Part shown: positions 25,475 through 34,027 of the stretch, piece after piece
Layout: every line of letters starts with the position of its first letter
Numbering within the stretch: the first letter of the stretch is position 1
Source: Solimonas variicoloris DSM 15731
Lineage (GTDB): Bacteria; Pseudomonadota; Gammaproteobacteria; Nevskiales; Nevskiaceae
Direction: 5' to 3'
Assembly (NCBI RefSeq): GCF_000382285.1
Contig: NZ_KB907925.1
Coordinates: forward strand, 186,001 to 250,000
DNA: 64,000 nucleotides
Notes under the pieces: generated by a model
Seen by the model: the letters and a program-made list of their open reading frames with translations, nothing else
Told to the model about the DNA's origin: nothing
Databases searched by the model: none
Program-made: the position numbers and the translations under genes

Positions 25475-25502
25475 AAAGGGCGCGTCCTGCGACGCGCCCT
25501 TT
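25475..25502. terminator. Bidirectional intrinsic terminator
   Basis: Perfect 12-bp stem AAAGGGCGCGTC/GACGCGCCCTTT with a CTGC loop between the lipoprotein gene and the convergent yceI gene. The A run before it gives a T run on the minus strand. Confidence 0.88.
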
Positions 25503-25522
25503 GCCTGTCGCCGATCGCAGCC

Positions 25523-26086
25523 TTACTTCTTCACCGCCTCGACCTCGATCGACAGCGTCACCTCGTCGCCGACCGCCGGCACGTAGGTCGTGATGCCCCA
25601 GTCGGAGCGCTTGATCTTGGCCTCGAGATCGGCGCCGCAGGCCGGCTTCTTGGTCATCGGATGGTCCTTGCAGACGAAGTTCTCGACGTCCAGCGTCACC
25701 GGCTTGGTGACGCCGTGCATGGTCAGCTCGCCGCGGACTTCCTCGAGCTTGTCGCCGTCGAACTTGAACTGGCTCGACTTGAACGTGATCGTCGGGTACT
25801 TGGCCGCGTCGAAGAAGTCCGGCGTCTTGAGGTGCTCGTCGAGCTTGGCGACGCCGGTCGAGACCGAGGCGACGTCGATCGTCACGTCGACGCTGCCGGT
25901 CTTCTTGGCGAGGTCGATCGTCGCCGTGCCGCTGGTCTTGTCGAACTGACCGTGGAAGGTCGAGAAGCCGAGGTGGTTGATCGCGAAGCGCGGGAACGTG
26001 TGGTTCGGCTCCAGATCGTAGGTGTCGGCCGCGGTGGCGACGAACGAGGCGCTGGCGAGCAGCGCGGCGACGAGCATCTTCTTCAT
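25523..26086 (-). CDS. YceI-family periplasmic protein (first copy)
   Basis: 187 residues: signal peptide (MKKMLVAALLASASFVATAA), then the YceI lipocalin-like beta barrel (YDLEPNHTFPRFAINHLGFSTF ... GVTKPVTLDVENF ... DWGITTY). The family binds isoprenoid lipids such as polyprenyl pyrophosphate or ubiquinone precursors. AGGAG lies 8 bases before the ATG. Forms a minus-strand cluster with a second yceI and a cytochrome b561 gene, a common combination. It keeps two Cys (VCKDHPMTKKPACGAD) that may form a disulfide. Confidence 0.95.
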   Translation of the reverse strand: MKKMLVAALLASASFVATAADTYDLEPNHTFPRFAINHLGFSTFHGQFDKTSGTATIDLAKKTGSVDVTIDVASVSTGVAKLDEHLKTPDFFDAAKYPTITFKSSQFKFDGDKLEEVRGELTMHGVTKPVTLDVENFVCKDHPMTKKPACGADLEAKIKRSDWGITTYVPAVGDEVTLSIEVEAVKK

Positions 26087-26127
26087 GCGAAAACTCCTGG
26101 CAAAACGCGTGGGGGATGAATGGCGGG

Positions 26128-26697
26128 TCAGCGCGCGGCCGGGCCGAGCGTCAGGCTGAAGGTGACCGGGACTTCGTCGGCGACGAGGTCGCCCTCGTTC
26201 CATTCGCCGCCGCCGATGCCGAAATCGGAGCGGCGCACCGAGAAGCCGCCGGTGGCGAGCAGGCCGCCGTCGGCCTGCGCCGCGGTGGTCAGCGGCACGA
26301 CGATCGGGCGCGCCTTGCCGCGAATCGTCAGCACGCCGCTCACTTCGTAGCGGTTCGGCGCCGGGCTTTTCACCGCGGTGCTCTTGAACGTCGCTTTCGG
26401 AAAGCCGAGCTTGTCGAGCCAGGGCTTGTCGACGGCGATCGCGTCGGCATCGGCGTCGCCGGTCGTCAGGCTGGCGATGTCGACGACGACCTCGGCCTTC
26501 GACGCTTCCGGCCGGGCCGGATCGAGATCGATCGTCGCCTCGAACTTGCGGAACTGCCCGGAGACGGTGACGCCCATTTCCTTGACGCTGAAGTCGATGC
26601 GGCTCTTGGCCGCGACCAGCGGCCGCGGCGCGGCCAGGGCGAGACCGCAGACGGCGAGCAGGCCGGCGGCGATGGCGGTACGGACGGGCAGGGACAT
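26128..26697 (-). CDS. YceI-family protein (second copy)
   Basis: 189 residues with a signal peptide (to about ALAAPRP) and a divergent YceI domain (SRIDFSVKEMGVTVSGQFRKFEATIDLD ... VSGVLTIRGKARPIVVPL ... RRSDFGIGGGEWNEGD). Shares little sequence with the first copy except the family framework, so the pair is not a recent duplication. Begins 19 bases after the cytochrome b561 stop and is followed after 41 bases by the other yceI. Probably carries a quinone or prenyl lipid for the adjacent cytochrome. Confidence 0.93.
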   Translation of the reverse strand: MSLPVRTAIAAGLLAVCGLALAAPRPLVAAKSRIDFSVKEMGVTVSGQFRKFEATIDLDPARPEASKAEVVVDIASLTTGDADADAIAVDKPWLDKLGFPKATFKSTAVKSPAPNRYEVSGVLTIRGKARPIVVPLTTAAQADGGLLATGGFSVRRSDFGIGGGEWNEGDLVADEVPVTFSLTLGPAAR

Positions 26698-26716
26698 GCG
26701 CGGCTTCTCCTCTGGA

Positions 26717-27271
26717 TCAGGACCGGCGGCGCCACTGCGGCAGCATGCGCCGCAGCACGTCGTCGCGATCGACGAAATGGTGTTTGAGCGCCGCCGCCGC
26801 GTGCAGCGCGACCAGCGCCAGCAGCAGCCAGGTCAGCGCCTCGTGCACCTCGGTCAGCGCCTGGCCGAGCGCGGCGTTCTTGCCGAGCGCGTCGGGAATC
26901 GGCAGCAGGCCGAGATAGACGGTCTGGAAACCCTTGGCCGAGCTCATCAGCCAGCCGGACAGCGGCACCGCGAACATCAGCAGGTAGAGCAGGCGATGCG
27001 CGATCTCCGCGGCCTGCCGCTCCCAAGCCGCCATGCCCGCCGGCAGCGGCGGCGGGCGATGGCCGAGACGCCAAGCCAGGCGCAGCGCGGCGAGCGCGAA
27101 CACGGTGACGCCGATCCACTTGTGATAGTTGAAGAGCTTGAGCTTGGTCGGCGACAGCTTCAGATCGACCATGGTCCAGGCCACGGCGTAGGCGGCGACG
27201 ATCAGCAGCACGACCAGCCAGTGGCCGAGCTGGGCCGGTGCCGTGTACTGCGCGCGCGGTGCCGTCGCCAT
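26717..27271 (-). CDS. Cytochrome b561
   Basis: 184 residues, four membrane helices with the di-heme ligand histidines in helices: LGHWLVVLLIVAAYAVAW, NYHKWIGVTVFALAALRLAW, AHRLLYLLMFAVPLSGWLM and VHEALTWLLLALVALHAAAALKHHF. Belongs to the bacterial CybB-like b561 family that oxidises ubiquinol in the inner membrane. Start ATG 27271 follows GGGAGG; the longer in-frame extension upstream lacks a binding site. First gene of the b561-yceI-yceI operon. Confidence 0.94.
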   Translation of the reverse strand: MATAPRAQYTAPAQLGHWLVVLLIVAAYAVAWTMVDLKLSPTKLKLFNYHKWIGVTVFALAALRLAWRLGHRPPPLPAGMAAWERQAAEIAHRLLYLLMFAVPLSGWLMSSAKGFQTVYLGLLPIPDALGKNAALGQALTEVHEALTWLLLALVALHAAAALKHHFVDRDDVLRRMLPQWRRRS

Positions 27272-27408
27272 GCCGCCTCCCGATTCGAAGTGCGACGATG
27301 CTAGAACTGCCGGCCTCGCGCCGATAGCGAGGATTTTCGGCAGGCTCATTCAAGAACCCTGAACGATAAGCCAGACTCCGCGTCTGCAACTGACAATCCG
27401 GTCATCAC

Positions 27409-27936
27409 ATGCACTGCGAGAGTTTCCCGCCCGCCGCGCGCGCCGATGCGCGCGTCCTGATCCTCGGCTCGATGCCGGGACAGGCATCGCTGCGCGCGCA
27501 GCAGTACTACGCGCATCCGCGCAATCTGTTCTGGCCGTTCATGGGCGAGCTGTTCGGCGCCGGTCCGGCGCTGCCGTACGCCGCGCGCCTGACGCGCCTG
27601 CACGACCACGGCGTCGCCGTCTGGGACGTGCTCGCCGCCTGCGTGCGGCCCGGCAGCCTCGACGGCCAGATCGCCCGCGACAGCGAGGTCGGCAACGATT
27701 TCGCCGCGTTCCGGCGCCGGCATCGCCGGCTGGAATGCGTCTGCCTGAACGGCGGCAAGGCGGCCGAGGCGTTCGCGCGGCACGTCGTGCGTGCGGCGCC
27801 GGCGCTGGTCGCCGACCTGCGCGTGCAGACGCTGCCGTCGACCAGTCCGGCCAATGCCGGCCAGCCGCGTGACGCCAAGCTCAAGGCCTGGCGCGAGGCG
27901 CTGGCGCCGTACTCGCGCGGTTCAGCCGCGGCGTAG
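27409..27936 (+). CDS. DNA-deoxyinosine glycosylase (hypoxanthine-DNA glycosylase, UDG superfamily family 6)
   Basis: 175 residues. The N-terminal ARVLILGSMPGQASLRAQQYYAHPRNLFWPFM is the uracil-DNA-glycosylase-superfamily motif 1 in the form used by family 6 (HDG/TIGR04274), with the Asn in HPRNLFW. The C-terminal LPSTSPANAG is motif 2 (S/T-P-A-N). The enzyme excises hypoxanthine arising from adenine deamination. A PhzF gene follows after 40 bases and an alkyltransferase-like repair gene lies 1.5 kb on. Confidence 0.93.
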   Translation: MHCESFPPAARADARVLILGSMPGQASLRAQQYYAHPRNLFWPFMGELFGAGPALPYAARLTRLHDHGVAVWDVLAACVRPGSLDGQIARDSEVGNDFAAFRRRHRRLECVCLNGGKAAEAFARHVVRAAPALVADLRVQTLPSTSPANAGQPRDAKLKAWREALAPYSRGSAAA

Positions 27937-27976
27937 GACAATAGCCGGCCCGTTTCCCCCGCACTCAGGTGTTGCC

Positions 27977-28870
27977 ATGACGCTGCGCTTCCACACGCTC
28001 GACGTTTTCACGACCCAGCCGTTCGGCGGCAATCCGCTCGCCGTGGTGTTCGGCGGCGACACCCTGACGGCCGTGCAGATGCAGCGCATCGCCCGCGAGT
28101 TCAATCTTTCCGAAACCGTCTTCGTGCTGGCGCCGACGCTGCCGCAGGCGCTGCACCGCGTGCGCATCTTCACGCCGGGGCGCGAGCTGCCGTTCGCCGG
28201 CCACCCGACCGTCGGCGCCGCCTGCCTGCTCGCCGAGCTCGGCCTCGCGCCGAAGGGTGCGGACGTCAGCTTCGTGCTCGAGGAAGGCGTCGGCCCGGTG
28301 CCGGTGCGCGTGCGCTGCACGCCCGGCGAGCCGATGTACGCCGAGCTGAGCGTCGCCAAGCTGCCGGAGTACGGGCCGGCGCCGGACGTCGGCGCGGTCG
28401 CGGCCGTGCTCGGCCTCGAGCCGGGCGAGCTCGGCAGCGGCGCCGAGGCGCCGCGCGCCGTGTCCTGCGGCGTGCCGTTCGTGCTGGTGCCGCTGCGCGC
28501 GCCGGAACTGCTCGCCGCCGTCGACTTCGACGCGGCCGGCGCCCGCCAGCGCTTCGCCGGCGCCTGGGCCTCGTCGTTCTACGTCTATGCGCGTGGCTAC
28601 GAGGGCGAGCTGCGCGCGCGCATGTTCGCGACCGACATGGGCATCGCCGAGGATCCGGCCACCGGTTCGGCGGCGGCGGCGCTGGCCGGCGCGCTCGCCA
28701 GCGAGGCCGACCGCGACGGCACGCATGCCTGGACCCTGCACCAGGGCGTCGAGATGGGCCGGCCGAGCGTGCTGCACATCGCCGCCGACCGCGTCGGCGG
28801 CCAGGTCAGCGCGGTGCGCGTCGGCGGCCACAGCGTGCTGATCGCCGACGGCACATTCGGCGCCGCCTGA
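27977..28870 (+). CDS. PhzF-family isomerase/epimerase-like protein
   Basis: 297 residues with the PhzF fold of two diaminopimelate-epimerase-like halves. Visible hallmarks: LDVFTTQPFGGNPLAVV at the N-terminus, the catalytic Glu region FNLSETVFV (about 42-50), GRELPFAGHPTVGAA (about 70-84) and the C-terminal EDPATGSAAAALAG. The family catalyses isomerisation of small carboxylates (PhzF itself in phenazine synthesis) but most members, like this one outside a phenazine cluster, have unknown substrates. Confidence 0.93.
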   Translation: MTLRFHTLDVFTTQPFGGNPLAVVFGGDTLTAVQMQRIAREFNLSETVFVLAPTLPQALHRVRIFTPGRELPFAGHPTVGAACLLAELGLAPKGADVSFVLEEGVGPVPVRVRCTPGEPMYAELSVAKLPEYGPAPDVGAVAAVLGLEPGELGSGAEAPRAVSCGVPFVLVPLRAPELLAAVDFDAAGARQRFAGAWASSFYVYARGYEGELRARMFATDMGIAEDPATGSAAAALAGALASEADRDGTHAWTLHQGVEMGRPSVLHIAADRVGGQVSAVRVGGHSVLIADGTFGAA

Positions 28871-28878
28871 CGCCGGGC

Positions 28879-28905
28879 TCAAGTCGGCCGCCAACCGGCC
28901 GACAA
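28879..28905 (+). promoter_or_regulatory. Candidate sigma-28 (FliA) promoter
   Basis: TCAAGTCG-N11-GCCGACAA. The FliA consensus is T(A/C)AAGTTT-N11-GCCGATAA, so spacing is exact, the minus-10 box has one mismatch and the minus-35 box two. It begins 8 bases after the phzF stop and precedes the unknown gene at 28984. Confidence 0.5.
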
Positions 28906-28983
28906 CCCGACTAGACTTTTTCCTACAGGGGCTGCCGACAACGGCGGTCTCAAAGCCCACGTGCGCCGGCCGCAAACCTCATC

Positions 28984-29346
28984 ATGGAGACGACCCCGCA
29001 CATCCTGCCGGCCTACGGTTCGCACGACGAGTTCAGCGCCCAGATCGAGCGCGTCGAGACGCTCGTGTTCAACGCCCTGCTGATGCCGCGCGACGGCGCC
29101 GCACCGTACGGTGCGCGCGCCGTGATCGTGTCGCGCACCGCCGCCGGCCAGCACTGGCTGCGCGTCTGCGAGGGCGCCGACGAGCGCTGGATGCGCTGGA
29201 CCGAGCAGCGCCGCCTGCGCATGCAGTTCGGCGAGACCTATGCGGAGGCGCTGGCGCAGGCCTGGATCGCGCGCTGGGAGCGCGAGGGCTGGCAGGTCGA
29301 ATGGAGCCAGCGCCGCGATGCGCTGCCGGCGGAAGCGGCGGCCTGA
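28984..29346 (+). CDS. Hypothetical protein, 120 residues
   Basis: I do not recognise a family. The protein has no signal peptide or membrane helix. It is mostly alpha-helical and rich in Trp and Arg: VETLVFNALLMPRD, QHWLRVCEGADERWMRWTEQRRLRMQFGETYAEALAQAWIARWE. The codon and GC pattern match the neighbours, so it looks like a resident gene. The 113-base gap upstream holds a sigma-28-like promoter and a TTTTTCCTACAG stretch 57 bases before the ATG. A flagellar or chemotaxis role would follow if the promoter is real, but nothing in the protein shows it. Confidence 0.75.
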   Translation: METTPHILPAYGSHDEFSAQIERVETLVFNALLMPRDGAAPYGARAVIVSRTAAGQHWLRVCEGADERWMRWTEQRRLRMQFGETYAEALAQAWIARWEREGWQVEWSQRRDALPAEAAA

Positions 29347-29458
29347 GCGAAGGCCGCTCGGCATTGCGGTTGGGGAAGCGTGGGGGAAACAGAGCGGCGC
29401 CGGGCGCAGGCCCGGCCGCGGCCTTTTCGCCCGCCGGGCGCTGCGGCAAGCTGCGCGC

Positions 29459-29890
29459 ATGTCGAAAACCGTCCCTCGTAAAGCTGGCCCGCGCGCGGCC
29501 GGTCCGCTGCGGCCCGCGACAGCGCCGGCGTCGCGCGCCGCACTTGCGCCGCCGCCGACGCTCGCCGCACGCCACGCCGCGATCTGGGCGACGATCCGCC
29601 GCATCCCGCGCGGCAAGGTCGCGACCTACGGGCAGGTCGCCGATCTCGCCGGCTTCGCGCGGCAGCCGCGCCTCACCGCGCAGGCGCTGCGCCACGTGCC
29701 GGACGGCATGGACCTGCCGTGGTACCGCGTCATCAGCGCGTCCGGACGTTCGTCACTGCCCGGCGAGGCCGGCCAGCGCGAGCAGCGCCGCCGCCTCGAA
29801 GCCGAGGGCGTGATCTTCGACGCGCGCGGCCGCGTCGATTTCGAGCGCTGCCGCTGGCGTCCGCGCGGCGACGCGCCGGTGCTCGACTAG
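29459..29890 (+). CDS. Alkyltransferase-like protein (ATL, MGMT fold without the active Cys)
   Basis: 143 residues. An Ala/Pro/Arg-rich N-terminal extension of about 38 residues precedes the MGMT DNA-binding domain: IWATIRRIPRGKVATYGQVADLAGFARQPR, then LPWYRVISASGRSSLPG, where the alkyl-acceptor motif PCHRV of true methyltransferases reads PWYRV. The Cys to Trp change defines ATL proteins, which bind O6-alkylguanine and hand the lesion to nucleotide excision repair (UvrA). Start ATG 29459 is the first that makes sense; translation of the extension is uncertain. Confidence 0.9.
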   Translation: MSKTVPRKAGPRAAGPLRPATAPASRAALAPPPTLAARHAAIWATIRRIPRGKVATYGQVADLAGFARQPRLTAQALRHVPDGMDLPWYRVISASGRSSLPGEAGQREQRRRLEAEGVIFDARGRVDFERCRWRPRGDAPVLD

Positions 29891-29984
29891 GGAAGCTCCG
29901 AGAATTCGTACACGACCCGCCGGCAGCTGGCCGCCGGTGGCTGGGCACTGACGCCGTGGCCGCGTGCGGCGCGCGGCTGAGCGC

Positions 29985-30254
29985 TCAGCGCAGCGGCGCG
30001 TCGTGACCCGGCAGCGCCGGCCGGCCGTCCGGCGGCGGCGCCGACGGCCGCAGCGCCAGGCGCCCGCCGTGCTGCTCGCAGACGCCTTCGAGGGTGTGTT
30101 CCTTGGTCGTGAAGCTGACCAGGTCGCCGGCGTTGCGGCCGGCGCAGGCGGCGTAGGCTTCGGCCGTCGGCTCCGGGGCCTTCTTGCCCTCGGGTCCGGC
30201 GTGGACGGTCGCGCTCAGCAGCAGCAGGGCGGTGGCGCAGTATCGGGCGTTCAT
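29985..30254 (-). CDS. Small exported Cys-containing protein
   Basis: 89 residues. Signal peptide MNARYCATALLLLSATVHAG, then AYAACAGRNAGDLVSFTTKEHTLEGVCEQHGGRLALRPSAPP. The pattern ACxGRxxGDxxSFTTxEHTLEGxC, with two conserved Cys likely forming a disulfide, belongs to a family of small periplasmic proteins of unknown function frequent in xanthomonad-like bacteria, from memory. Convergent with the ATL gene, 95 bases away; no terminator is obvious between them. Confidence 0.75.
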   Translation of the reverse strand: MNARYCATALLLLSATVHAGPEGKKAPEPTAEAYAACAGRNAGDLVSFTTKEHTLEGVCEQHGGRLALRPSAPPPDGRPALPGHDAPLR

Positions 30255-30367
30255 GCGGTTCTCGGGATGCGGGGCGGCTCGGGGACCACGGATACCTCGC
30301 ACGTCTCCGCGGGCCGGTGCAAGCCGCCGTTGCAAAGGGTTACAGAGTGTCTTCGGCCGTGCGGTGC

Positions 30368-31693
30368 TCAGCCTTCGTGTTCGAGAGCGTCGCCGCGCGG
30401 CGGCGCGCTGACGCGCAGGCGCTCGATGCGCGGTCCGGCGACTTCGAGCACTTCGATCTGCAGGCCGGCGGCCTCGACCGCGTCGCCGCGCTGCGGCAGG
30501 CGGTCGAGCGTCTGCATGACCAGACCGCCGATGGTGTCGGCGTGGCCGGATTCGATGTCGCGGCCGATCATGCGTTCCAGCGTGTAGATCGGCAGCCAGC
30601 CCGGCCCCTCGTAGGTATGCGGACCGGTCTCGACCCAGTCCTCCTTGCGGCGGTGGAACTCGTCCTGGATGCTGCCGAAGATCGCTTCGAGGATGTGCTC
30701 GAGCGTGATGAAGCCGATCACCGTGCCGAGCTCGTCGGTGACCAGCGCCAGATGCGGCAGGCCGCGGCGGAAGCGGCGGAACAGTTTCTGCGCCGGCTCG
30801 TCGCGGGTCACCATCGGCACTTCGCGCAGCAGCGGCTGCAGATCGCCGAGGTTCGGGTTGTCGAACAGCGCCGGCACCAGATCGCGCACGTGCAGCAGGC
30901 CGAGATAGCGGTCGTCCTGCTCGCTGTCCCTGACCGGATAGCGCGAGTAGCGGTGCTGGGCGATCAGCGCGAGATTGGCGCGGATGCCGTCGCGGATGTC
31001 GAGCGCGACGAGGTCGAAGACCGGCCGCATGAGGTCGCCCGCAGTCAGCTCGGGCAGGTCCAGCGTGTGCGACAGCGCCTGCGCCTGCGCGCTTTCCAGC
31101 TCGCCGTGGCGGTGGCTGGCGAGCAGCAGCTTGCGGATCTCGTCGGCCGAATGCGGCTCCTCGCCCTCCTCGGTCAGCTGCATGCGCATCGTGCGCAGCA
31201 CGAGGTTGGCGCTGCCGTTGAGGACGGCGATGAACGGGTACATCAGCCAGTAGAACAGGAACAGCGGCAGCGCCGTCCACAGCGACACCATCTCGGCGCG
31301 GCGGATCGCGATCGACTTCGGCGCCAGCTCGCCGAGCACGATGTGCAGGAACGAGATCACGCCGAACGCGATCGCGAACGACACGCTGTGCAGCACCTGC
31401 TCGGATTCGACGCCGAGCGCGCTCAGCAGCGGCTCGACGAGGCGCGAGAAGGCCGGCTCGCCGAGCCAGCCGAGGCCGAGCGAGGCGAGCGTGATGCCGA
31501 GCTGGCAGGCCGACAGATAGGCGTCGAGCCGGTGGCGGACCTTGTACAGGGTCCGGCCGAGGAAACCGCGTTCCTCGAACAGTTCCTCGGCACGCGTCAG
31601 GCGCAGCTTGACGATGGCGAATTCGGCGGCGACGAAAAAACCGTTGATGAAGACCAGCAGGACCGCGAGCAGCGTCAGCGTGAAATCGTTCAT
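30368..31693 (-). CDS. CNNM/CorC-family transporter (hemolysin-like, DUF21-CBS-CorC)
   Basis: 441 residues: N-terminal DUF21/CNNM membrane domain (LTLLAVLLVFINGFFVAAEFAIVKLRLTR, and YLSACQLGITLASLGLGWLGEPAF), two CBS domains (about 205-330; VFDLVALDIRD, MVTRDEPAQKLFRRFRRGLPHLALVTDE) and a C-terminal CorC-HlyC domain (DTIGGLVMQTLDRLPQRGDAV). The family exports Mg2+ or Co2+. Inner membrane with cytoplasmic regulatory domains. Its promoter lies between it and the M13 peptidase terminator; it is the only gene of its transcript. Confidence 0.95.
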   Translation of the reverse strand: MNDFTLTLLAVLLVFINGFFVAAEFAIVKLRLTRAEELFEERGFLGRTLYKVRHRLDAYLSACQLGITLASLGLGWLGEPAFSRLVEPLLSALGVESEQVLHSVSFAIAFGVISFLHIVLGELAPKSIAIRRAEMVSLWTALPLFLFYWLMYPFIAVLNGSANLVLRTMRMQLTEEGEEPHSADEIRKLLLASHRHGELESAQAQALSHTLDLPELTAGDLMRPVFDLVALDIRDGIRANLALIAQHRYSRYPVRDSEQDDRYLGLLHVRDLVPALFDNPNLGDLQPLLREVPMVTRDEPAQKLFRRFRRGLPHLALVTDELGTVIGFITLEHILEAIFGSIQDEFHRRKEDWVETGPHTYEGPGWLPIYTLERMIGRDIESGHADTIGGLVMQTLDRLPQRGDAVEAAGLQIEVLEVAGPRIERLRVSAPPRGDALEHEG

Positions 31694-31789
31694 TCAGGGG
31701 CGGCCGGCCGCATGCACGGCAGGCCGCGAGGCAATGGAGACGCCCGGATTATCCGGAGCGGGCCGGCCCGAGCGCAAATGACGGCCATG

Positions 31790-31823
31790 AAAAAGCCCGC
31801 GCGGCCGGGCGGCGGCGCGGGCT
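31790..31823 (-). terminator. Intrinsic terminator of the M13 peptidase gene
   Basis: On the minus strand, stem AGCCCGCGC/GCGCGGGCT around a 12-base GC loop is followed by TTTTC, 23 bases after the M13 stop. Confidence 0.78.
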
Positions 31824-31845
31824 GCGGACGACGTTTTGCGCGCCG

Positions 31846-33912
31846 TTACCAGATTTTCACGCGCTTTTCCGGGTCCAGATACATCTTGTCGCCGGCTTTG
31901 ACGTCAAAGGCCGGATAGAACGCCGGGACGTTGACGACCACGCCGTTGCAGCGGAACTCCGACGGCGAGTGCGGATCGGTCTTGAGACGGTTCAGCAGGT
32001 TCTGGTCGGTGTACTTGCGGCGCCAGACCTGGGCCCAGCCGATGAAAAAGCGCTGGTCGCCGGTGAAGCCGTCGAGCACGCGCGCCGGCCGGCCGTCCAG
32101 CGACAGCTGGTAGGCCTGATAGGCGATCGACAGGCCGCCGAGGTCGCCGATGTTCTCGCCGATCGTGAACGCGCCCTGCAGGTGCTGGCCGGGCAGCGGC
32201 TCGTAGGCGTCGTACTGGGCGATCAGCGCCTTCGTGCGCGCCTCGAAGTTCTTGCGGTCCTCGTCGGTCCACCAGCTCTTGAGGTTGCCGTCGCCGTCGA
32301 ACTTGCTGCCCTGGTCGTCGAAGCCGTGACCGATCTCGTGGCCGATCACCGCGCCGATGCCGCCGTAGTTCACCGCGTCGTCGGCGTTCATGTCGAAGAA
32401 CGGCGGCTGCAGGATCGCCGCCGGGAACACGATCTCGTTCTTCAGCGGGTTGTAATAGGCGTTGACCGTCTGCGGCGTCATGCCCCACTCGTCGCGGTCG
32501 ATCGGGCCGCCGAGCTTGGCCGTTTCACGATGGTGCTCGACGACTTTCGAGCGCATGACGTTGCCGACCAGATCATCGGCTTTCACGTCGAGCGCCGAGT
32601 AGTCCTTCCACTTCTTCGGATAGCCGATCTTCGGGTCGAAGGTCGCGAGCTTGGCGAGCGCCTTCTGCTTGGTCGCCTCGGTCATCCAGTCCAGCGACTG
32701 GATGCTCTGCTGGTACGCCTTCAGCAGGTTCTGCACCAGCGTTTCCATGCGCGCCTTGGCCTCGGGCGGGAAGTACTTGGCGACGTAGAGGCGGCCGAGC
32801 ACCTCGCCGAGCGCGCCTTCGGTCGCCTCGACGCCGCGCTTCCAGCGCGGCTGGTTTTCCTTGACGCCGTTGAGCGTGCCGGCGAAGAACGCGAAGTTCT
32901 CGTCGACGAAGGGCTGCGACAGGTACGGCGCGTAATTCGTCAGCAGCTGCCACTGCATGTAGACCTTCAGCGTCGGCAGCGGGGTGGCGCCGATGATCTT
33001 GTCCCAGGCGCTGAAGAAGCTCGGCTGGCTGATGATCAGGCCCGGCGACTTGCCGATGCCGGTGCCGTCGATGAAGGCGGTCCAGTCGAAGCCCGGCGTC
33101 AGCTTGGCGAGATCGGCGAAGGCGACCTTGTTGTAGGTGTTCTCGGCGTCGCGCGAGGCGACCTGCGTCCACTGCGCCTCGGCGAGCCGGGTCTCCAGCG
33201 CCATGATCGCCTTGGCGCTCTTCGCCGCGTCGGGCAGCTTGGCGAGCGTCAGCATCTTCTCGATGTGCGCCACGTAAGCCTTGCGGATCGCCTCGAACTT
33301 GTCGCCTTTCTCGAGGTAGTAGTCGCGATCCGGCAGCTGCGTGCCGCCCTGGCTCAGGTAGACGATGTACTGCTTGGAGTCCTTCGCGTCCGGCTCGATG
33401 TAGCCAGGGAAGGTCGGCACGCCGATCGTCTCCAGGTGCGCGAGCAGCGCCGGCAGCTCCTTCCGGTCCTTGAGGGCGGCGATGGTCGCCAGTTCGCCTT
33501 CGAGCGGCTGCAGGCCCAGCGCGTCGGCGCGGGCTTCGTCCATGAACGCGGCGTAGAAGTCGCCGGTCTTCTGCTCGTCCGAACCGGCCTTCTTGTCCGG
33601 ATTGGCGGCGGCGGCCTCGATGATCTCGCGCAGGTGCAGCTGGGCGTCGTCGGCGAGCTTGGTGAAGGCGCCGTAGTTCGACTTGTCGGCCGGGATCTCG
33701 GTCTTCTTCAGCCAGGTGCCGTTGATGTGGCGGTAGAAGTCGTCCTGGGCGCGCACCTGCGAATCGAAGTTGGCGGTCTCGATGCCGGAACCCAGGGCCT
33801 TCTGGTCGACGCTGGCCGGCGGCGTCGCCGGCGCCTGCGAAGACTTGCCGCAGGCACTGAGCAGGCTGGCGCCGAGAACGGCACTCACGGCGCCGAGCAC
33901 GAATACACGCAT
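31846..33912 (-). CDS. M13-family zinc metalloendopeptidase (neprilysin-like), lipoprotein
   Basis: 688 residues. Lipobox LLSAC at about 17-21, then DDFYRHINGTWLKKTEIPADKSNYGAF, the M13 N-terminal signature. Zinc site HEIGH (about 520, in VIGHEIGHGFDDQGSKFD), third ligand Glu in GENIGDLGGL (about 580), and the C-terminal Trp (EKRVKIW) that lines the S1' pocket. Expected to cleave small peptides at the outer membrane or in the periplasm. ATG 33912 is selected since the lipoprotein signal starts there; a longer frame upstream adds charged residues. Confidence 0.95.
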   Translation of the reverse strand: MRVFVLGAVSAVLGASLLSACGKSSQAPATPPASVDQKALGSGIETANFDSQVRAQDDFYRHINGTWLKKTEIPADKSNYGAFTKLADDAQLHLREIIEAAAANPDKKAGSDEQKTGDFYAAFMDEARADALGLQPLEGELATIAALKDRKELPALLAHLETIGVPTFPGYIEPDAKDSKQYIVYLSQGGTQLPDRDYYLEKGDKFEAIRKAYVAHIEKMLTLAKLPDAAKSAKAIMALETRLAEAQWTQVASRDAENTYNKVAFADLAKLTPGFDWTAFIDGTGIGKSPGLIISQPSFFSAWDKIIGATPLPTLKVYMQWQLLTNYAPYLSQPFVDENFAFFAGTLNGVKENQPRWKRGVEATEGALGEVLGRLYVAKYFPPEAKARMETLVQNLLKAYQQSIQSLDWMTEATKQKALAKLATFDPKIGYPKKWKDYSALDVKADDLVGNVMRSKVVEHHRETAKLGGPIDRDEWGMTPQTVNAYYNPLKNEIVFPAAILQPPFFDMNADDAVNYGGIGAVIGHEIGHGFDDQGSKFDGDGNLKSWWTDEDRKNFEARTKALIAQYDAYEPLPGQHLQGAFTIGENIGDLGGLSIAYQAYQLSLDGRPARVLDGFTGDQRFFIGWAQVWRRKYTDQNLLNRLKTDPHSPSEFRCNGVVVNVPAFYPAFDVKAGDKMYLDPEKRVKIW

Positions 33913-34027
33913 CGCAGACACTCCATCATCGGGAAAGTGGGGACTGTAACGATCCCTTGACCGCAACCGCAGCCGGAAATTCCCCCAGTGACGCCCGACG
34001 GATGCGGCAGCGCCGCCGCGTTCGCCT

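Noticed and set aside
28934-28941. Second GCCGACAA box downstream of the candidate FliA promoter
   Set aside because: No minus-35-like sequence exists at the right distance (ACTTTTTC), so only the first site is kept.
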